From Hydrogenophaga sp. (lineage in GTDB: Bacteria; Pseudomonadota; Gammaproteobacteria; Burkholderiales; Burkholderiaceae_C): a stretch of 64,000 nt of DNA. The position numbers and the translations under genes are program-made. The stretch lies in the NCBI GenBank assembly GCA_016790705.1, contig JAEUOT010000046.1, positions 124,001 to 188,000 of the forward strand, in the 5' to 3' direction. Every line of letters starts with the position of its first letter. Positions within the stretch are counted from its first letter, which is position 1. The notes below the pieces were generated by a model. That model did not search any database and was not told where the DNA came from. It saw only the letters and a program-made list of their open reading frames with translations. This document shows positions 16,785 through 24,824 of the stretch, piece by piece.

Positions 16785-17474
16785 TCAGCCGAGCATCCCG
16801 GCCAGCACGTTGACGGCCAGCGCCAGCACCGTGAGGTTGAAGGCGAAGGCCAGCAGGCCGTGCCAGAGCGCGATCCGGCGCATCGCCCGGTCCTGGATGG
16901 CGACGTCGGAGACCTGCGAGGTCATGCCGATCACCGCGCTGAAGTAGAAGAAATCGAGGTAGTCGGGCGCCTCCCCGCCGGGAAAAGCCAGGCCGGCGGC
17001 GGGGCCGTCGTGCGCGTGGTGGGTGCGGTAGTAGCGGCGTGCGTAATGCAGCGCGAACACGCTCTGGATCAGCAGCCAGGCCCCCATCAGCGAGGCCACC
17101 ATCAGCGCCAGGTGCGCCGCGCGCGAAAACCCCTGCAGGTGCCGCCCGGCGTCCACCGCCATCGCCACCGCCCCCAGGCTCGCCAGCGCGGCCAGCGTCA
17201 CCAGCGCGAACAGCATGGCCGCGCCCGGGTCTTCCCAGCGCGCGCGCCGCCGTGTGTCGCTCGCGTTGAGGCGGTGCGCGAGGTGACCCACCAGGCCCAG
17301 GTAGACCACGCAGTAGCTGACCCAGCCGCACAGCAGGGCGGTGCTGGCCGGCGCGCCCGTCAGCCACACCGCGCCCAGCCCCACCGCGATGCCCGGCACC
17401 AGGGCCAGCGCCTGGCGCTGCAGCGCGCTGAAACGGGCCGACCAGTGCAGGCCATGCAGGGGGTGCGTGCTCAT
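16785..17474 (-). CDS. DUF1345 membrane protein
   Basis: A 229-residue inner membrane protein of the DUF1345 family. About five or six hydrophobic helices are visible, with the family block HYARRYYRTHHAHDG and APDYLDFFYFSAVIGMTSQVSDVAI. The family has no established function. It sits on the opposite strand between the two-component genes and the DegQ-type protease, stop to stop with the kinase gene. Its start is about 100 bases from the protease start, so the intergenic segment holds two divergent promoters and possibly one shared regulator site. Confidence 0.85.
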   Translation of the reverse strand: MSTHPLHGLHWSARFSALQRQALALVPGIAVGLGAVWLTGAPASTALLCGWVSYCVVYLGLVGHLAHRLNASDTRRRARWEDPGAAMLFALVTLAALASLGAVAMAVDAGRHLQGFSRAAHLALMVASLMGAWLLIQSVFALHYARRYYRTHHAHDGPAAGLAFPGGEAPDYLDFFYFSAVIGMTSQVSDVAIQDRAMRRIALWHGLLAFAFNLTVLALAVNVLAGMLG

Positions 17475-17508
17475 GCCGGCCAGTGTGCCACGCAGGCCCG
17501 GCGCCGGA

Positions 17509-17524
17509 TTAAGCCCGGTCTAAG
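17509..17524 (+). promoter_or_regulatory. TTAAG-N6-CTAAG direct repeat, possible QseB/PmrA-type box
   Basis: Two five-base half-sites (17509-17513 and 17520-17524) spaced by six bases lie between the DUF1345 and DegQ-type genes. Direct repeats of TTAAG with this spacing are the known pattern for PmrA and related QseB-like response regulators. The second half-site has one mismatch. The response regulator encoded at 14660 is a natural candidate to bind it. Short motifs like this can occur by chance. Confidence 0.4.
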
Positions 17525-17575
17525 TGAAGGCGCCCACATTCACCGTCATCCCTTTTTTCCTTCCAAGGAGCGCAC

Positions 17576-19057
17576 ATGAACACCACCCCACTCACCCCCG
17601 CCCGCCTGGTGCTGGCGCTGGCCGCGGCCGGCGTGATCGGCGGCGCGGGCGCGACCTGGTTCCACGGTTCGCATGCCCAGGCGGCAGTGTCTTCCGCCCC
17701 CGCTGCAGCGACCGTGGCGGCGACCCCGGCGCCGGCCGGCCTGCCCGACTTCGCGCAGATCGCCGACCGCCATGGCGCGGCCGTCGTCAACATCAGCGTC
17801 AGCGGCACCCGCAAGGTCTCCGAGGCCGAGTCCGGCGGTTTTCCCGGCATCGACCCGAGCGACCCGTTCTACGAGTTCTTCCGCCGCTTCCAGGGCGGCG
17901 GCCACCGTGGCGGCGGGACGGTCGAGCAGCCGGTGCGTGGCCAGGGCTCGGGCTTCATCGTCAGCAGCGACGGCATCATCCTGACCAACGCCCACGTGGT
18001 GCGCGATGCCAGCGAGGTGACGGTCAAGCTGACCGACCGGCGTGAGTTCCAGGCCAAGGTGCTGGGCGCCGACCCCAGGACCGACGTTGCGGTGCTGCGC
18101 ATCGACGCCAAGGGTCTGCCGACGGTGCCGATGGGCAGCGCCAAGGCCCTGCGCGCCGGCGAGTGGGTGCTGGCGATCGGCTCTCCCTATGGCTTCGAGA
18201 ACAGCGTGACGGCGGGCGTGGTCAGCGCCAAGGGCCGCTCGTTGCCCGACGACAGCATGGTGCCGTTCATCCAGACCGACGTCGCGGTCAACCCGGGCAA
18301 CTCGGGCGGCCCGCTGTTCAACGCGCGTGGTGAGGTGGTCGGCATCAACTCGCAGATCTACAGCCAGTCCGGTGGCTACCAGGGCCTGTCGTTCGCGATC
18401 CCGATCGAGATCGCGACCCAGGTCAAGGACCAGATCGTCGCCACCGGCAAGGCGCGCCACGCCAGGCTCGGCGTGACGGTCCAGGAGGTCAACCAGTCGC
18501 TGGCCGACTCGTTCAAGCTGGAGCGTCCCGAGGGCGCGCTGGTCTCGGGCGTCGAGCCCGATGGCCCGGCGGACAAGGCCGGCCTGAAGTCGGGCGACGT
18601 GATCCTGTCGTTCAACGGACAACCCATCGTCGGCTCGGCCGACCTGCCGGCGTTGATCGGCCAGTCGGCCCCGGGCGAGAAGGTGTCGCTGGAGGTGGTG
18701 CGCCAGGGCAAGCGCGAGAGCCTCACGGCGCAACTCGGCGACGCGGGCAGCAAGAAGGGCGAGTCGGTGCAGGCCGACGCCGGCACCGGTCAAGGCAAGC
18801 TGGGCCTGGCGCTGCGGCCGCTGCAGCCGCAGGAAAAGCGCGAGGCGGGTGTCGACGCCGGTCTGGTGGTCGAGCAGGTGGCCGGCGCGGCCGCGCGCGC
18901 GGGGGTGGAACCGGGCGACGTGCTGATGGCGGTGAACGGCACGCCAGTCACCAGCGTGGCTCAGGTGCGCTCGGTGGTGGCCAAGGCCGACAAGTCGGTG
19001 GCGCTGCTGATCCAGCGCAACGGTGACCGCATTTTCGTGCCGGTCAAGCTCGGCTGA
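17576..19057 (+). CDS. Periplasmic Do-type serine protease (DegP/DegQ family)
   Basis: A 493-residue periplasmic protease and chaperone for misfolded envelope proteins. A signal peptide covers about residues 1-36, followed by the chymotrypsin-like domain with triad H140 (TNAHVV), D170 (DPRTDVAVL) and S243 (NPGNSGGPLF), and two PDZ domains at about 290-370 and 400-490. A strong AAGGAG ribosome site precedes ATG 17576. Placement beside a two-component system and under a TTAAG-type box suggests envelope stress control. DegQ, DegP and MucD cannot be told apart with certainty by eye. Confidence 0.92.
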   Translation: MNTTPLTPARLVLALAAAGVIGGAGATWFHGSHAQAAVSSAPAAATVAATPAPAGLPDFAQIADRHGAAVVNISVSGTRKVSEAESGGFPGIDPSDPFYEFFRRFQGGGHRGGGTVEQPVRGQGSGFIVSSDGIILTNAHVVRDASEVTVKLTDRREFQAKVLGADPRTDVAVLRIDAKGLPTVPMGSAKALRAGEWVLAIGSPYGFENSVTAGVVSAKGRSLPDDSMVPFIQTDVAVNPGNSGGPLFNARGEVVGINSQIYSQSGGYQGLSFAIPIEIATQVKDQIVATGKARHARLGVTVQEVNQSLADSFKLERPEGALVSGVEPDGPADKAGLKSGDVILSFNGQPIVGSADLPALIGQSAPGEKVSLEVVRQGKRESLTAQLGDAGSKKGESVQADAGTGQGKLGLALRPLQPQEKREAGVDAGLVVEQVAGAAARAGVEPGDVLMAVNGTPVTSVAQVRSVVAKADKSVALLIQRNGDRIFVPVKLG

Positions 19058-19066
19058 GGAAGGCCG

Positions 19067-19411
19067 ATGGCGCGCCGCGACGAAGAAGACAGCCAGTGGC
19101 CCGGCGTCGTGGGTGGGCGGGCGTCAGGCCTGTCGGCCCACATCCTGCCGACCTCGGCCACCATGATCGGTGTGTGCCTGACGGCGCTCTACATCAGCCT
19201 GCTCGGCGCGCCCAGCGAGCACCGACTGCTGGTTGACAAGCTGCTGGCGCTGGACGGCCTGGTGTTCCTGGCCAGCGCATTGCTGTCTTTCGTGTCGATG
19301 CGGGTGAGCCGTGGCGGCAGCCGCTTCGAGACACTGGGCGAGAGCGTGTTTGTCGGCGGCCTGGGCCTGCTGGCGCTCGGCGGCGTGGCACTGGCTTTCG
19401 TGGTGAGCTGA
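19067..19411 (+). CDS. Small membrane protein of unknown function
   Basis: A 114-residue protein that I do not recognise. Three hydrophobic segments are visible (about residues 30-46, 60-78 and 90-113), with a charged N-terminus (MARRDEEDSQW) and a central basic loop. It starts ten bases after the protease stop, so it probably shares that transcript and might act in the same envelope process. It converges with the CWC-type gene almost stop to stop. Confidence 0.7.
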   Translation: MARRDEEDSQWPGVVGGRASGLSAHILPTSATMIGVCLTALYISLLGAPSEHRLLVDKLLALDGLVFLASALLSFVSMRVSRGGSRFETLGESVFVGGLGLLALGGVALAFVVS

Positions 19412-19413
19412 GC

Positions 19414-19653
19414 TCAGCCGCCGGCGGCGAACCTCGCCACGCAGGCGGCGCAGATGCAGGCCTTGCCCTCGGCGTCCGAAGGCAGGCGCGCCAGCAGGTC
19501 TTTCGGGAAGCTGGCGTTCACGCACCAGCACGGTCCTTGCGGCACGCCGGTCTCGCGCTCGACTTCCATGGCGCAGCGGTTGTCGCCGCCACACAGGGGG
19601 CAACGGCTCGGGTCGGTGACAGGTTCGGTGACCGAGGGGGGCATGGGCTGCAT
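19414..19653 (-). CDS. Cysteine-rich CWC-family protein
   Basis: A 79-residue protein with the cysteine-rich CWC pattern: CPLCGGDNRCAME, then GPCWC, then a C-terminal CICAACV. The seven or so cysteines suggest a small zinc-binding fold. The family is named for the CWC motif and has no assigned function. It is transcribed divergently from the neighbouring cytochrome gene. Confidence 0.82.
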   Translation of the reverse strand: MQPMPPSVTEPVTDPSRCPLCGGDNRCAMEVERETGVPQGPCWCVNASFPKDLLARLPSDAEGKACICAACVARFAAGG

Positions 19654-19703
19654 GGTATGGTTTTCCGATGCCCGGGGTGCTCCGGGTGTTTCGCGATGTT
19701 CCC

Positions 19704-20426
19704 ATGCTCCTGCGATGCCTGATCACCGTCCTGACCGCGCTGTTGCTCGTCCCTGTGGCGCACGCGCTCACGCCCCCGGCCGACGCGCCGCCCGAGATGA
19801 CCCGTCGGCTGCAGGCCTGCATGCTGTGCCACGGCAAGGAGGGGCGGGCGACTCCGGGCGGCTTCTTCCCGCGCATCGCGGGCAAGCCGGCCGACTACCT
19901 GTATCACCAACTGCTGAACTTCCGCGACGGCCGCCGCAACAACGACGGCATGCGCTACCTGCTCGACCACCTGAGCGACGACTACCTGCGGGCGACCGCG
20001 CTGTATTTCGCTTCGCTGGACCTGCCGTACCCGCCGCCGCTGCCACCGCAGGGCGATGCGGCGACGCTGGCGCGCGGTGAGGCGCTGGTGCGGCGCGGCG
20101 ATCCGGCGCGCGAGCTGCCGGCCTGCACCAGTTGCCACGGCGCCGCGATGACCGGCACGCTGCCGGCCGTGCCCGGACTGCTGGGGCTGCCGCGCGACTA
20201 CCTGATCGGCCAGCTCGGCGCCTGGCAGACCGGGCTGCGCAAGGCCTTCGCGCCCGACTGCATGGCCCAGGTCGCGCAGCGCCTGGCGCCGAGCGACATC
20301 GCCGCGGTGGCGAGCTGGCTCGCGGCGCAGCCGCTGCCGGCCGACACCCACCCGGCGGCGGCGCCGCTCCAGCCCTTGCCGTTGCGCTGTGGCATGGCGC
20401 CCGCGCCCACGGAGCGTCGGCCATGA
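19704..20426 (+). CDS. Di-heme c-type cytochrome (c4-like)
   Basis: A periplasmic cytochrome of about 240 residues with a signal peptide (MLLRCLITVLTALLLVPVAHA) and two CXXCH heme sites, CMLCH and CTSCH, in tandem domains like cytochrome c4. The conserved FFPRIAGKPADYLYHQLLNFRDGRRNN is typical for that family. ATG 19704 gives the best signal peptide; an in-frame ATG at 19668 is possible. It would shuttle electrons to a terminal oxidase. Its stop overlaps the next cytochrome gene (ATGA), so the two are made together, which suggests one electron transfer chain. Confidence 0.87.
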   Translation: MLLRCLITVLTALLLVPVAHALTPPADAPPEMTRRLQACMLCHGKEGRATPGGFFPRIAGKPADYLYHQLLNFRDGRRNNDGMRYLLDHLSDDYLRATALYFASLDLPYPPPLPPQGDAATLARGEALVRRGDPARELPACTSCHGAAMTGTLPAVPGLLGLPRDYLIGQLGAWQTGLRKAFAPDCMAQVAQRLAPSDIAAVASWLAAQPLPADTHPAAAPLQPLPLRCGMAPAPTERRP

Positions 20427-21682
20427 TCGCGCGGCGCTGGGTCGGGGTGCTGGTGGTGCTGGGAGCGGGCCTGGCCCTGCTGGCGGGGCTGGTCGGCTGG
20501 GCGCTGCGGGCTCCGGCGCTGCCGCCGGTGGCCCCCGAGGCTTCCATCGATCCGGCGGTGGTCGCGCGCGGTGCGCTGCTGGCGCGGGCCGGCAACTGCA
20601 TGGCCTGCCACACCGCGCGGGGTGGCGCGCCCTACGCAGGCGGGCGCCGCATCGAAACGCCGTTCGGGGATCTCTACGCGGGCAACCTCACGCCCGACGA
20701 CGAGACGGGCCTGGGCCGCTGGTCGCGCGAGGCGTTCCGGCGCGCGCTGCGCGAGGGCATTGCGCGCGACGGCCGCCTGCTGTATCCGGCGTTTCCGTAT
20801 GCGCACTTCACGCGCATGGGCGACGACGACGTCGACGCCCTGCAGGCCTTCCTGCGCACCGTGCCCGCCGTGCGACGGCCGGACACGCCGCACGCGCTTC
20901 GCTTTCCCTACAACACGCAGGCCGCCCTGGCGCTCTGGCGCCTGACGCAGTTCGAGCCGGGCCGCTTCCAGGCCGACTCCACGCAGAGCGCCGAGTGGAA
21001 CCGGGGCGCGTACCTGGTGCAGGGCGTGGCGCACTGCGCTGCCTGCCACGGCACGCGCAACGCCTGGGGCGCGACCACCGACGCGTTCGGCGGCGAAGCG
21101 CTGCCCGACGGCCGCTGGCGCGCGCCCTCGTTGCACGATCCGCGCCAGGCCGGCGTGCAGGACTGGCCGGTGGAACGTCTGGTGGCGCTGTTGCGCGATG
21201 GCAGCGTCGACGGCGCGAGCGTGGCAGGACCGATGGCCGAGGTGGTGTTCCACGGCACGCAGTACCTGCCCGAGGCCGACCTGCGCGCGATGGCGAGCTA
21301 CCTGCGCACGCTGCCGGTGCGCCTGTTGGCGCCGCCGGCCTTCGCGGCTGCGGATGGCGGCGTGCTCGCGGCCGGCGAGCGGCTCTACGGACAGCACTGC
21401 GCCGACTGCCACGGCAAGGCCGGCGAAGGAACGCCGGGCCAGTACCCGCCGCTGGCCGGCAACCGCGTGGTCGCGGCCGACGACCCGACCAATGCGCTGC
21501 AGGCCATCGTCGGTGGCGGTTTCGCGCCCGCGACGCCGGGCCACCCGTACCCCTACGGCATGCCGCCGTTCCGCACCCTGCTGAACGACACCGAGATCGC
21601 GGCGGTCGCGACCTACCTGCGACAAAGCTGGGGCCACCGCGCCGGCGCCGTGCGCGCGATGGACGTGCAGCGCGTGCGTTGA
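20423..21682 (+). CDS. Tri-heme membrane c-type cytochrome (alcohol/gluconate dehydrogenase subunit type)
   Basis: A 419-residue protein with one N-terminal membrane anchor (residues 4-28) and three heme sites, CMACH, CAACH and CADCH, spaced like the cytochrome subunit of membrane alcohol, aldehyde and gluconate dehydrogenases (AdhB type). Typical blocks are ETPFGDLYAGNLTPD and GYLPEAD-like FHGTQYLPEADLRAMASYL. Such subunits take electrons from a quinoprotein or flavoprotein dehydrogenase to ubiquinone. No dehydrogenase gene is adjacent here; only the di-heme cytochrome is co-encoded, so the donor must be elsewhere or is unusual. Confidence 0.88.
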   Translation: MIARRWVGVLVVLGAGLALLAGLVGWALRAPALPPVAPEASIDPAVVARGALLARAGNCMACHTARGGAPYAGGRRIETPFGDLYAGNLTPDDETGLGRWSREAFRRALREGIARDGRLLYPAFPYAHFTRMGDDDVDALQAFLRTVPAVRRPDTPHALRFPYNTQAALALWRLTQFEPGRFQADSTQSAEWNRGAYLVQGVAHCAACHGTRNAWGATTDAFGGEALPDGRWRAPSLHDPRQAGVQDWPVERLVALLRDGSVDGASVAGPMAEVVFHGTQYLPEADLRAMASYLRTLPVRLLAPPAFAAADGGVLAAGERLYGQHCADCHGKAGEGTPGQYPPLAGNRVVAADDPTNALQAIVGGGFAPATPGHPYPYGMPPFRTLLNDTEIAAVATYLRQSWGHRAGAVRAMDVQRVR

Positions 21683-21720
21683 CGCGTGGGTGACGGCTCC
21701 CGCCGGGGTGCGCTGCCACG

Positions 21721-22554
21721 ATGGCGCGCATGAACCTGCCATCCGCTTCCGATCCGACCTCTCCGGCCGAAGGCCGCATCACCTCCTTGGCCCGCGGCCC
21801 GCTGCTGCTGATCGGTATCGACCGACCGGCCAAGCGCAATGGTTTTACGCCGACCATGATGCGGGCGCTGGCCGAGGCCTACACCCGGCTCGACGACGAC
21901 CCGGCATTGCGCGTGGGCGTGCTGCACGCGCACGGCGAGCACTTCACCGGCGGCCTGGACCTGCCGAGCTTCGCGCCGCTGATGCAGCGCGGCGAGTCGC
22001 CGGTGCCCCACGGATTGGTCGACCCGCTCAACCTCGGCGACGCCGGCTGGCGCCGCCGCACCAAGCCCATGGTGGTGGCGGTCAAGGGCATCACCTTCAC
22101 GCTGGGCATCGAGCTGATGCTGGCCGCCGACATCGTGGTCGCGGCCGACAACTGCCGCTTCTCGCAGCTCGAAGTCGCGCGCGGCATCATGGCCACGGGC
22201 GGTGCGACGCTGCGCATGGCTGAACGCGCAGGACTGGGCAATGCCCTGCTGCACCTGCTGACCGGCGACGAGTTCGACAGCGCCGAAGCGCTGCGGCTGC
22301 ATTTCGTGCAGCGGGTCGTGCCGGCCGGGCAGGAACTGGACGAAGCGCTGCGCATTGCCGACCAGATCGCGAAGCAGGCGCCGCTGGCGGTGATCGCCTC
22401 GCGCCTGAACGCGCTCAAGGCGGTCGAGCAGGGGCCGATGGTGGCCATGGCCGAGTTCGACGCGACGCAACAGCGGCTGGCGCTCAGCGAGGACGCGGCC
22501 GAGGGCGTGGCGGCGTTCCGCGAAAAACGCGCGCCGGTGTTCCAGGGGCGCTGA
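21721..22554 (+). CDS. Enoyl-CoA hydratase/isomerase (crotonase) family protein
   Basis: A 277-residue crotonase fold protein. The N-terminal part has LLLIGIDRPAKRNGFTPTMM, the first oxyanion loop is GEHFTGGLDLPSFAPLM and the second is KGITFTLGIELMLAADIVVA. The second catalytic glutamate of true hydratases cannot be confirmed: the region reads SQLEVARGIMATGGATLRM. It could be a hydratase, isomerase or hydrolase of an acyl-CoA. ATG 21721 or 21730 could be the start. It stands alone after the cytochromes with a 38-base gap. Confidence 0.85.
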   Translation: MARMNLPSASDPTSPAEGRITSLARGPLLLIGIDRPAKRNGFTPTMMRALAEAYTRLDDDPALRVGVLHAHGEHFTGGLDLPSFAPLMQRGESPVPHGLVDPLNLGDAGWRRRTKPMVVAVKGITFTLGIELMLAADIVVAADNCRFSQLEVARGIMATGGATLRMAERAGLGNALLHLLTGDEFDSAEALRLHFVQRVVPAGQELDEALRIADQIAKQAPLAVIASRLNALKAVEQGPMVAMAEFDATQQRLALSEDAAEGVAAFREKRAPVFQGR

Positions 22555-22574
22555 GCGCCCGGGGTGGCGGCGCC

Positions 22575-22868
22575 TCAGCCGCCGAGCTCGGCCAGCAGCG
22601 CCTCGCCCCAGGCCCAGGGGCCGGTCAGGGTCAGCGTGACCTCGGTCCAGCCGCCGTCTTCGCGCAATTGCGTGTCGGCGTCCCAGACGCCGTCCTCGTC
22701 CAGCGGGCCGCGTGGCCCGGGCGCCCGGCGTTCGGCGCGTTGCAGCACCGCGTCCACCTCGGCCATCACGGCCGGCAGATCGTCGCGGCGCACGCTGGCC
22801 ACGGCTTCCCAGGTGCCGGTGCCTTCGCCGTCGTCGGAGGCGTCAAAGATCAGGTAGGTCAGGCTCAT
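22575..22868 (-). CDS. Hypothetical acidic protein
   Basis: A 97-residue acidic protein that I cannot assign to a family. It starts MSLTYLIFDASDDGEGTGTW and contains DLPAVMAEVDAVLQRAE; it has no membrane segment or signal peptide. Codon use is normal for the window, and the reading frame is bounded tightly by convergent neighbours, so I believe it is real. I recall similar short proteins in Comamonadaceae but no function. Confidence 0.6.
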   Translation of the reverse strand: MSLTYLIFDASDDGEGTGTWEAVASVRRDDLPAVMAEVDAVLQRAERRAPGPRGPLDEDGVWDADTQLREDGGWTEVTLTLTGPWAWGEALLAELGG

Positions 22869-22922
22869 CGACGGTGTTCCGGTTATCCGGCGATTACACC
22901 GCAGCCGCCCGCAGGTGTCGTG

Positions 22923-23312
22923 TCAGGACTGCATGCCCCACAGTGCAAGGGCCGACGTCAGTGACAGAGCCAGCCAGGCCAGATGTCGGCCGCGTGTGGC
23001 GAAAGCCACCAGTGCCGCGGAGGTCAGCATGATGCCCACGCCAGAGGTTCCGAGCAGGTCCCTGAGGTGCGGGGGTGTGTCCGGTCGGGCCGCCACAAAG
23101 AGCATCACCGCGACGCCGACTCCGAAACAGGTCACCAGGTGCCAGGAGGCCCAGACGATGGAAAGCTGGTAGCCACGCATCAGCGGCTCGGCACGTGTCG
23201 GGACGAGGCCGCCTTGGCGCAGGTGCCGGAAGATTCGGCGCTCGCCCATCACCGAATGCACTGCACCGATCAGCAGCGAGCAGAACCCCGCCGACAGCAG
23301 CCACGGGTTCAC
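22923..23312 (-). CDS. Small membrane protein coupled to a cytochrome P450
   Basis: A 129-residue protein with four hydrophobic helices (about residues 5-20, 48-70, 83-100 and 107-127), starting VNPWLLSAGFCSLLIGAVHSVMG. The GTG start at 23312 overlaps the P450 stop codon (GTGA), so translation is coupled. The family is unknown to me; the helix with a histidine (IGAVHS) and the helix with WHLVT are of interest as possible heme or metal ligands, but this is speculation. The most plausible role is support of the P450: membrane tether, substrate entry, or electron transfer. Confidence 0.75.
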   Translation of the reverse strand: MNPWLLSAGFCSLLIGAVHSVMGERRIFRHLRQGGLVPTRAEPLMRGYQLSIVWASWHLVTCFGVGVAVMLFVAARPDTPPHLRDLLGTSGVGIMLTSAALVAFATRGRHLAWLALSLTSALALWGMQS

Positions 23313-24724
23313 GAAGGGCCTCCGACGCGCCGTTGCAGCACCAGCCGGACCGGCTGCGCGGACTTGAGTGTCACGTGCAGTTGCGAAATCGGCGTGGCTG
23401 CCCCGGGCGGTACCGACAGCCGGAAGCGCTGAAGCAGCATGGCCGCGAGCAGTGCTATCTCCATCTGGGCGAAGTGCTGGCCGATGCAGACGCGCGGGCC
23501 GGCGCCGAACGGCATCCACGCGCCCTTGGGGATGGGCGGAGCGCCGCCAAGGAAACGTTCGGGCCGGAACGCTTCGGCCTGCGGGAACAGATGTTCGTTG
23601 CGGTGCAGGGTCCAGGGCGTGATGCGCAGGATTGCCCCCTTCGGAATCGTCCAGCCACCCAGCTTGATCGATGCGGTCGTGCGCCGGCTCATGAGGGCCG
23701 GCGCGGGAGGGTACAGACGCAACGCTTCCTTGAGCGTGGCCTGCAGCCAGGGCAGGCGGGTCACATCGTCGGCTGTCGGCGTGATGGCGCCAAGGACTTC
23801 GTCCACCTCGTCGGCGGCGCGTTGCGCGGCCTCGGGGTGCGTGGCCATCAGCCAGCTCCACCACAACAGGCCACTGGTCGTGGTGTCGTGCCCGGCCTGG
23901 AAGGTCACCATGCACTGGTCGAACAGCTCCTGCGGAGTCAGTGCAGCACCACTGTCTTCGTCGCGCAGCGACAGCAGCATGCCCAGCAGGTCCTGTACGG
24001 AGCCGTCGGGCGCATCGTCAGGGCCCCTGGCGCTGATGTGGCGCTGGATCAGCGAGCGCAGGGTATTCAATGCCCTGCGTTTGGCGCGCTTGCCCGGCAA
24101 AGGGAGCCAGTCGGGCAGGGTCATGGGCCAGAACATCTCGCGAAAGCCGATCTCGCCCAGGGTACGGTTGGCTTCGGACGCGCGCCGTGCGTCGCCTTCG
24201 GCCGGGTGCGAAAACAGCACCTGCAGGATCACGTCCATGGTGGCTTCGCTCCAGAGCTCGTCCATCGTGATGGTGGCCTGTGCCTGTCCGGGCGGCAGTT
24301 GGCGGTCCAGCACGCGTTGCGCCGCCTGTGTCATCAGCGTGGCGTAGCCGGCGACGCGGCGCGGCGTGAAGGCTGGCATCAGTATGCGGCGCTGGCGCTG
24401 CCACGTCTCGCCTTCGGTGACCAGCACACTGTTCCCCAGCACCTGGGCAAACACCTCGATGCCACGTTCCCAGCGGATCAGGTGCGCGTGCTCGCCCACC
24501 AGGGCTTCGCGAACCAGCTCGGGCGACATGAGGTTCCAGGCCGATTCGTACCCCAGCCGCATGACGCAGAGGTCACCGAATTCGCGGTGCATGCGCGCCT
24601 CGAAGACCAGGTAGTCGCGCCGCATCTCGCGCAGCAGCGGCAAACCCCACCAGCGTTCGGGAGGTCCGGGGGGTGTGCGGAGCGGTGGGGGGACCGAGAG
24701 GGCTGGGGTGAGGGTGTGTGACAT
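23309..24724 (-). CDS. Cytochrome P450
   Basis: A 471-residue P450 monooxygenase. Seen: the I-helix oxygen activation motif AGHDTTTSG, the ExxR motif in TLKEALRLYPP, the PERF motif in FRPERFLGG and the heme-binding loop FGAGPRVCIGQ with Cys413 as thiolate ligand. The length and the motif set look closer to CYP4/CYP102-like fatty acid or alkane hydroxylases than to the 400-residue soluble bacterial types. No ferredoxin or reductase gene is adjacent. Start ATG 24724 (MSHTLTPAL) gives a normal N-terminus. It is transcribed divergently from an AraC regulator. Confidence 0.9.
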   Translation of the reverse strand: MSHTLTPALSVPPPLRTPPGPPERWWGLPLLREMRRDYLVFEARMHREFGDLCVMRLGYESAWNLMSPELVREALVGEHAHLIRWERGIEVFAQVLGNSVLVTEGETWQRQRRILMPAFTPRRVAGYATLMTQAAQRVLDRQLPPGQAQATITMDELWSEATMDVILQVLFSHPAEGDARRASEANRTLGEIGFREMFWPMTLPDWLPLPGKRAKRRALNTLRSLIQRHISARGPDDAPDGSVQDLLGMLLSLRDEDSGAALTPQELFDQCMVTFQAGHDTTTSGLLWWSWLMATHPEAAQRAADEVDEVLGAITPTADDVTRLPWLQATLKEALRLYPPAPALMSRRTTASIKLGGWTIPKGAILRITPWTLHRNEHLFPQAEAFRPERFLGGAPPIPKGAWMPFGAGPRVCIGQHFAQMEIALLAAMLLQRFRLSVPPGAATPISQLHVTLKSAQPVRLVLQRRVGGPS

Positions 24725-24810
24725 GACCGACATGCTGACGCGCTGCGGGACTCCTGTCTTGAACGGTTCCGACATGCCGGGGGTTTGGTGGCCCGCCGAC
24801 ACAGGCGCCC

Positions 24811-24816
24811 TACACT
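24811..24816 (+). promoter_or_regulatory. TACACT -10 box right before the AraC gene
   Basis: TACACT ends eight bases before ATG 24825, so transcription would begin on or next to the start codon and the message would be almost leaderless. The same box recurs before two other genes in this window (50533 and 61734). No clear -35 box is seen at the normal spacing, so activation by a protein is possible. Confidence 0.45.
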
Positions 24817-24824
24817 GCGACCCC

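Noticed and set aside
19081-19885. Long minus-strand frame opposite the small membrane protein and cytochrome start
   Set aside because: Composition typical of antisense frames; the short CWC-type gene inside the same region has clear motifs and is the real gene.
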